Positions 57,962 through 64,000 of a stretch of DNA of 64,000 bases are shown in pieces. The notes under the pieces are model-generated. The model made no database searches. It had not been told where the DNA came from and saw only the letters and a list, made by a program, of their open reading frames with translations. Each line of letters opens with the position of its first letter. Within the stretch, counting starts at the first letter, position 1. The translations under genes and the position numbers were made by a program. The stretch spans positions 1 through 64,000 of the forward strand of contig JABYQQ010000022.1 in the NCBI GenBank assembly GCA_022605405.1, given 5' to 3'. This DNA is from Earliella scabrosa (taxonomy: Eukaryota; Basidiomycota; Agaricomycetes; Polyporales; Polyporaceae).

Positions 57962-58503
57962 ACAGTCGATTCGGAAACGATGATTTCCAGGATACCGACG
58001 GAGCCGTAATTGGCATCGTGTAGACACGGACCCCTAGACTTAAGATACTCGTGTTGATGATCGTGGAATTGACAGTCCTTCGAATGCGATGGCGAAGGAA
58101 CCCTTGATCTTATAGTGGGTCTTGAGCGGCACACGATATAGGTGAAACCTACAGATACGTTCAAGTAGAAGGTATACGGTAAACAAGAGAACTCGTATGG
58201 TATTCGAACTAGGCTGGATGTGTAATGCTGCCATCGACGTAGAATAACACGCTAGATAATATACGTAACGATGTGGGTAGGTCTCTCGAGGAGGGTGGTC
58301 CGATATATGATCAATCCCGAGATCGGGGTTCGTTAGAGTAGACTGATTAAGGCTTGGATGAAGGCGTAGATGTAATAGCCATAACATACGAATAATGTAG
58401 GAATAGGAAATGGATAGAAAGCGTAGTAGGTTACGGCATAAGCCTGTAGCAGAGATGAACACAACAGGGTAAACAGACTGCTCACATTGGCTTTCGCGCG
58501 CGC
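57962..58503. other. Convergent 3' intergenic region
   Basis: Lies between the stop of the oxidoreductase gene (+) and the stop of the XPG-type nuclease gene (-). It is AT-richer and should hold both 3' UTRs. Confidence 0.5.
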
Positions 58504-61500
58504 TCAGCTGAGGTCGATAAAGGCACTCGCGTTCTTGAAGAAGTCCTGGGATCCACCGTCCAGGGTGCTCTCCTGTGAGGACGACGGCATGTCAAAATCA
58601 CGGTACGACCGCCTGCCTGACACCCCCTTCTTCGATGCGGACGCGGACGACGCCACCATTCCGTTTGGACCACGGTTCCCACCGAAGCTGGTGCTCTCGC
58701 CCGCCCAGTCATCTAGCTCCATTGGGTCGTCTTGGTCGTTCTCCTTCCGCTGGGCCTCGGCGGCCTTCCGAAGAGCATAGCGGGACGGTTGACCGTTGAA
58801 CGGCGCGAAGTTCCAGAAGTCATTCTCGTCGTAGCCGCTCGAGGAACCTCCAGCATCCTCTTGTTCGGAGTCGCTCGGGATCACGATGACATCGTCCTCC
58901 GACGGTGGGAGGCTATGTCTGCGCGAAGAGGTGGAAGCGACAGCAGAGGACGGAGGGGGAGGGCCCGCAAACGACTGACGGCGCGAGGCTCTAGGAGAAG
59001 GAGAGCGGGATTCCATCCTATCGTCCTCATCGCTGTCCAACGGTAGAAGTTCCGGGAAACCCGGTGGCAGCTCTTGACGAGGGCGCCTCTGGCTCGTCGA
59101 AGTAGAAGCTCCTGCAGTGGCCGTCTTCGTCCTCCTGCGTTTCGCGGGCGGCTTATCCGATCCAGGGTCGGCACGTTGCTCGCCATTCGAGACCCGTGTA
59201 GACGCGCTTGGCTTCCTTGCGCGCCTCGAAGCACCCTTCGTCTTCGCCTTCCTCTTGGAGCGTCCGTACCCAGGTTGGATTCCGAGAACCTGGTCAATAA
59301 TGTCGTTCATGTGGCTCAGCGCACCGTTGTCCTCGGGCTCTGTCCAGGGCTCCTCGTCTTCTTCGCCTGCTTCGCGCGCCGGGCGACCACGCTTCCTAGT
59401 AGATTGAGGAGGTTTCGCAGAAGTCTTGCTCTTGGACGCGCTCGTCCCGGCTGCTTTGTCTCGTGACCCTGCTTGCGTCTGTGTCGCGGGGGCCGGGACG
59501 GATGCAGACGCAGAGGGCGCTGCCGAAGCACGAGCACGCGCCTGAGGACGAGGGCGAGGCGCAGGGACTGCATACTCTTGATATACAGCTCCGCCCAAGG
59601 CATCGATCTCTCCATAGTTGACAGTGGTCGGGAGGTCGTCCCGGGCTGAGTCGACAACGAGGTCATCCGGATCGTCCGGGTCTGGCCAGGTGAAGACGAA
59701 GCCGCGCTTGTGCAATGGGAGCGACGACTCTGCCATGGGATCGATCGCTTCCTTTGCCGGGGCAGAGGATGCGCACGGGTTGATGGCAAGGTAGTCGTAC
59801 TCGTGTTCATCCGCGCCCGCCCTGGTTTTGCCTCTCCCCTTGCCCCGGCCTCTGCCTGAGACCGTGCTGGCACTTTGACTTGGACGGGGCCGGTCCTCGG
59901 GAGCTTCCTGAGAGGCAGCCGCTCGCTTCTTCGGAGACTTCTTTGCCTGCTTCTCGCGTTGTTTCTCGTCGTACTCCTCAACGAGCTCGGGATGGACTTG
60001 ACGCATGATAGACGCGGGGATCCACAGGAGGACGTTGTCGTATGGGCCGTTCGCCTTCTTCTTTCCCCGTCCTTGTCCCCCATCCGCGTCCTCTTCGTCG
60101 TCACCCATCTCATCGTCGCTGTCGGCACCCTGTCTTCCAGCGCCCGCACCGGCTGGCTCGGGGTGCTTGCCCCTAATACCAGAGCTCGCGAGCTCCGCGA
60201 ACTGGCGCGGGCACACCTCGACGCGATACTCGAGTAGCTTGTCCGTCGAAACGTGTTCCCTGGTCCTAGTGATGCCAACGAGGAGCGGATGCCGATCCTC
60301 GACTTCTTCGACCTCTTCCACGCGTTCTGGTTCCGGCGATCCGCGATTGACAAACACGGCCGCGATGCGCTCCATACGCTCGTCCCTCGTCGCGCGTTTC
60401 TTCGGTACAAGGCAGCTCTTGACAAGGGTCGCGGACGTCCCGACGCCCCGTCCAGCAGGCGGCGTGAGGACGCCTTGGATGCGCACGTCTCGCGGGCGCG
60501 TCCCAGCAGCGATCTGCCTCTCCTCTTCGCGCTTGTCTGCTTGGGCCGCAGCAGCGCGGAGAACGGTCATGACCAGCCCGCTCGTCAGCATGCTTTTGAA
60601 CTTCTTCAGCAGCGCCGAACGGTGCCCCCACTCGTCAAAGTGGTCTTCGCAGAACTTCGCCAGCGCGGGCAGGTCGATCGAGTGTGCGTCGCGTGGCGGG
60701 TGGTCTGCTATCCCGAGCGCTGCATTAGTCGCGGGCTCGAGATACAACCTGAACACGGTCATGTCGGGGAACGTCGACGGGATCTTGAAGGATGGAGACA
60801 TGCGAGTCATGAGTTTGTGCGCATTCGTGTGAACCTCGTTCTCCATCTCCGCGCGCCACTCAAGCAGGAAAGCGTCGAAGTTGCGGATGTTGCGGGCCTC
60901 ATACGCCTCCAACAACCGATCGCCGTAGCCGAGGCGAGCGAGAGCATGAGCAATCTGTTTGCCACACCTTGGCACTCCCTACAGATTTATTTGTTAGCAC
61001 TCAGTACTGGAGGGGCCAAGAACGGAAAACGGGACCTTGTCATAGTCGCCCCCGCTCATTAGCGCGAATAGTACAAGTCCGCCCCGCGTGAGCTGGACCT
61101 CGGGGTGCGTTGCAAGGTCGTCTGAGGTGTATATAGACACGTGAGCAGCGCTGGGCTTTCCGTTCGCGTCCGTGGCAGGATGTGACTTGTTGCCAGTAAG
61201 GTTGAGACTCATGCTTCATAGCGACGGATGAGAACGATTGATCGAGGACGGTAGAACAGAGCTTACTTCTTGATTACGACACGAGCACCAAAGACGAGAG
61301 CGTCAACGTCGTCGGAAATGATGGCATCGAGCGAGCCAATCTGGTTGAGATACGCGAGCTCTGCCTCCGCCTCGCCCTTCGCCTGAGAAGCGGACGGTTG
61401 GTCCATTGTGACCAAAAGCAGGAAGATGCAGACGTACCTCGCGCCAGTCAACACCGAAGATGTCCAACAGCTTCTTGAAGCCCTTGGCCAAGTTGTGCGA

Positions 61501-61893
61501 ACCGGACTTGCCCATCCTGCTCCCACGTTTGACTTTTGGTCGCTCCTTCCCGTCGAACATGAACAAAAGGGACAGCGGCAGTCTTGAGAGCTTGCAAAGG
61601 CGATTGAAGAGGAGACGAAGCTCGGGGTTGTGACCGCGTTTGTCGCGGTCTTCGGGCCTACCAGCGCTGAACGTAGCATGTTGTAGCCAAATGCTGGCAT
61701 CGACGCCCACTCTGAAAGCGCGACAGCCAGAATCGTTCTTTTCAAAACCGTCGACGACAGCGAGGTGGGCAATGGCTCGGGACTTTCCCGCGTGATTGAG
61801 AATCTGCCGAGCGATGCATGCACGACGTTGGAAACTGAGAATTTCGATACAAGTAAGAATTTCACTCACCTCCCAGAGCTCCGGGACTCCCAT
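58504..61893 (-). CDS. XPG/GEN1-type structure-specific endonuclease
   Basis: Five exons on the minus strand, the first only 24 nt (61870-61893, MGVPELWE), the second 61438-61803, the third 61267-61382, then one over 60997-61211 and a large last exon ending at 58504. They give a protein of just over 1000 residues. The XPG-N part has VGVDASIWLQ with Asp43 and LFMFDGKERPKVKRG. The XPG-I part has GEAEAELAYLNQIGSLDAII with Glu134 and Glu136, then SDDVDALVFGA with Asp155 and Asp157. LMSGGDYDKGVPRCG supplies the remaining metal-binding Asp and starts the helix-hairpin-helix. The order and spacing fit GEN1/Yen1-like nucleases that cut Holliday junctions and flaps in the nucleus. The last 500 residues are acidic, Ser- and Arg/Lys-rich, with likely nuclear signals (KPPAKRRRTK) and EDDVIVIPSDSE, a SUMO-interaction-like stretch. 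The start MGV is the fixed N-terminus of this superfamily. Confidence 0.92.
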
Positions 61894-62213
61894 CGTGGGT
61901 TGGCTGTCGAGAGCAAGAGCGACGAGGCGGACAAGAGCGCGACGGCGCAAGCGCTTGCTGGCCACTTTCCATAAACGCGTACCGTCACGCGTGATGTCAC
62001 GCGTCTCATTAACGCGGGCCACCCGAAGAGAGGGCGAGACAACATTCAGATTGCAGCACTCGCGCATAACGCAGTGGCCCTATACAAGATCCAAGCACTA
62101 CAATACAAGTACGACAGTCGGGATCAGTGAGTAGACTGGGGCCTCTAGCCAGCAGGAGGAACCAGCCCGAGGGCGAGGAAGGGAACTGTGACAGAAAGAG
62201 AGTCCGACGAGAG
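61894..62213. other. Intergenic region between two minus-strand genes
   Basis: Contains the promoter of the XPG-type nuclease and the 3' UTR of the FAD monooxygenase. No clear element seen. Confidence 0.4.
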
Positions 62214-64000
62214 CTAAGCCTCGACTTCGATGGTGACCACAGTCTGCTCCTGTTGCGCCTCCTCAATCACCAAGGCAACAGGCTGGTCGACGATCGTCCA
62301 GTGTGCCGCGCGCTCCTGCATCAAGCCCCACTCCACCCACCAGTCGTCCGCCTCGTCCTCGGGGTCGTACCCAAATATCTCCACGACGACCTGCATCATC
62401 TCCTCGCTCGACTGCTGACGCTTCCGCCCGAGCGTGCTAGCTCCGTTCTTCGCGCGCTCCCGGATCTGCCGGTCGTGCGTCTCCGCGAGCCCGGGCGGCA
62501 GCGACACCGCGAAGACGTTCGTCGTCGACGCCTTGATGACGTTCTCCACACGCGACTGCCGGATCTCCTGCACCGCGCTGAGGAAGGACGAGATCTGCTC
62601 TTTACGGTGAATGTGTGTGAACAGCCGGCCGAGCACTGCGGCGTCGCCGGTGCACATGCCGAACGTGTACGTCGAGCCGACCTGCGTGAGAGATGGATGT
62701 GAGTACGTTGTATGAGAGGATCAAATAACTCGCAATGCTTACAGGAGTGGGATGGGCTGCTTCCCCCAAGCAGACGAGCCTCCCATCAGGGTGCACCCAG
62801 TCTTCCAGCCCCACCTGCTCGTAGATGGGAACACACGAGATGGTCGTAGCATGGCTAGCGAGTGCCTTCAACCTACAGGGCGAAGAGACAACGACTCAGC
62901 ACGGCCAGCCTCAGTGCGTCGAGGACCATGAATACATACCGCGGGTCCGCATCCTTGATCACCTCAAGCATAGCTTCAGGAGTCACGCTGTACGCGGCCT
63001 GCATCTCCTCCGCGTCTTCGTCGAACTCGTGCGGGGCGTACACGTACAGCGCGAGCATAGGTGAACTGTTGCTCGGTGTCTGAATACAGACTTAGTTTCG
63101 TTCTGCCATATGAACAATGGAGCGAGTCACTTACGACGGGCCACATCTGTGCGCCGAACTCGGAGTTCCCGAACCACGTGAACACCTTGCCCTAAACGCG
63201 ACAGGTCTCCTAGTTAACATCAACGGCGGAGAGAAAATATAGATGGTACGCACCGTACCCCGAATCTTCTCGAGGAACACCTTGTCCTCCATCGCGTCCA
63301 AGTCAGCTTCCGGGATTAGAGCGCTGCCCACACCCCGCGATAGCACCCTCAGCTCTCGAACGCATATCATGTCGAATGCCAGCCACGCACCTGTACACCG
63401 CGATCCCCGTGGGCTCGTGCTCGTGCTCCTGCTCCAGCGCCTCCATGACCTCCTTCCGCGTGTTCCAGCCAGGATGAGAGTACCCGTCCGCGCCGACGAT
63501 CACGTCCGCGCTCACGATCTCGCCCGTCTCGAGCGTCACCGACGGCCGTTCCTCGTCGATCTGCGCGCCGACGACCCGCGCGTCCGGGCCGTAGCGGATC
63601 GTCGCGCCGAGCTCCTGCGCGAACTCGGCGAGCGTGCGGCGGAGGTCCGAGTACTGCGAGAGGAACCGCGCGAGGTGAGCAGAAAGGCATCATAGTAATA
63701 CGCAGCTCGCGAGACGCACGTGGATGAGGAGGAAGTCTCCACCGGTCTCCTCCATCACGTCTTCCTCCCACTCCTGCGAGTCGACCACCGCGCCCGAGTC
63801 GACTGCGACGCACAGGGAGCGCAAACATGTCAGCAGACGAAGACATACGGAGGTCACCGCACTCACACGAAGCGAACATGGTTCCGTTGGAATGAACGCC
63901 GCACTTGCGCAGACGCTCCTCCAGCCCCCACCTGTAGTACATCTTCGTCGAGTTTGGCGGGAGCCGGCAGCCTCCGTCTGCAGGGGTCTATGGGAGGCAT
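62214..64000 (-). CDS. FAD-dependent monooxygenase, salicylate hydroxylase-like (5' part missing)
   Basis: The gene enters from the right edge; its N-terminal Rossmann GxGxxG motif lies outside. Visible in order are NSTKMYYRWGLEERLRKCGV, SGAVVDSQEWEED, DLRRTLAEFAQELGATIRYG, the DG motif DVIVGADGYSH (FAD and NAD(P)H contact), VFTWFGN, FGAQMWPVV, LKALASHATTISC and the GRLVCLGEAAHPTPV motif, where the usual GD-AAH of the FAD ribityl site reads GEAAH. The last exon ends ALVIEEAQQEQ and an acidic tail at 62214. This layout is that of group A flavoprotein aromatic hydroxylases. The substrate cannot be told. Six or more short introns interrupt the gene. Replacement of Asp by Glu in GDAAH is conservative, and no frame break is seen. 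Confidence 0.88.

Noticed and set aside
59316..60425. 369-codon minus-strand ORF
   Set aside because: Alternative frame of the large XPG-type nuclease exon; Arg/Ser-rich without motifs.

Overview
The window looks like nuclear DNA of a mushroom-forming basidiomycete, most likely a polypore-type Agaricomycete. Genes are broken by many 50-75 bp GT-AG introns with CTGAC/CTAAC-like branch sites. Several products belong to lineages typical of Agaricomycetes: an MLKL-type helical domain fused to a TKL kinase, F-box/LRR-like proteins, a 7TM protein and a WOPR regulator. No bacterial features, CRISPR array or rRNA were seen, and no tRNA was recognised in a non-exhaustive look.

Layout. 1-3645 is a near-perfect 275-bp satellite, C-rich on the + strand, plausibly subtelomeric or pericentromeric. 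3.6-29 kb is an accessory zone. It holds three loci with the same N-terminal module (a short SWW...VPVE...YMRTR motif followed by an MLKL-like four-helix bundle): a broken inverted copy at 4.7-5.8 kb abutting a lysophospholipase remnant, a broken direct copy at 12.8-13.9 kb, and one intact gene at 21.4-26.5 kb. The second and third lie inside a roughly 4-kb segmental duplication (about 9.86-13.9 and 18.5-22.56 kb) flanking an intact 7TM gene. An F-box-like gene at 7.8-9.4 kb and a secreted flavin oxidase at 27.1-29.1 kb complete the zone. 29-35.7 and 37-43.3 kb are gene-poor, with a WOPR transcription factor between them. 43.3-64 kb is denser and mostly conserved: a small unknown protein, HRD1 ubiquitin ligase, an amidohydrolase, an old-yellow-enzyme, a GEN1/XPG-type nuclease and a FAD monooxygenase cut by the window edge.

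The most interesting item is the intact 1256-residue protein at 21408-26484. It has an MLKL-type N-terminal bundle, a kinase domain with its catalytic Lys, Asp and DFG, and a C-terminal domain of about 250 residues that I cannot name. By analogy with MLKL/HeLo-type executioners it may be part of a fungal regulated cell-death or allorecognition system. The two decayed paralogs beside it, near a satellite array, look like birth-and-death evolution. This functional reading is inference. Exon boundaries given below were derived by hand from splice signals and frame continuity.
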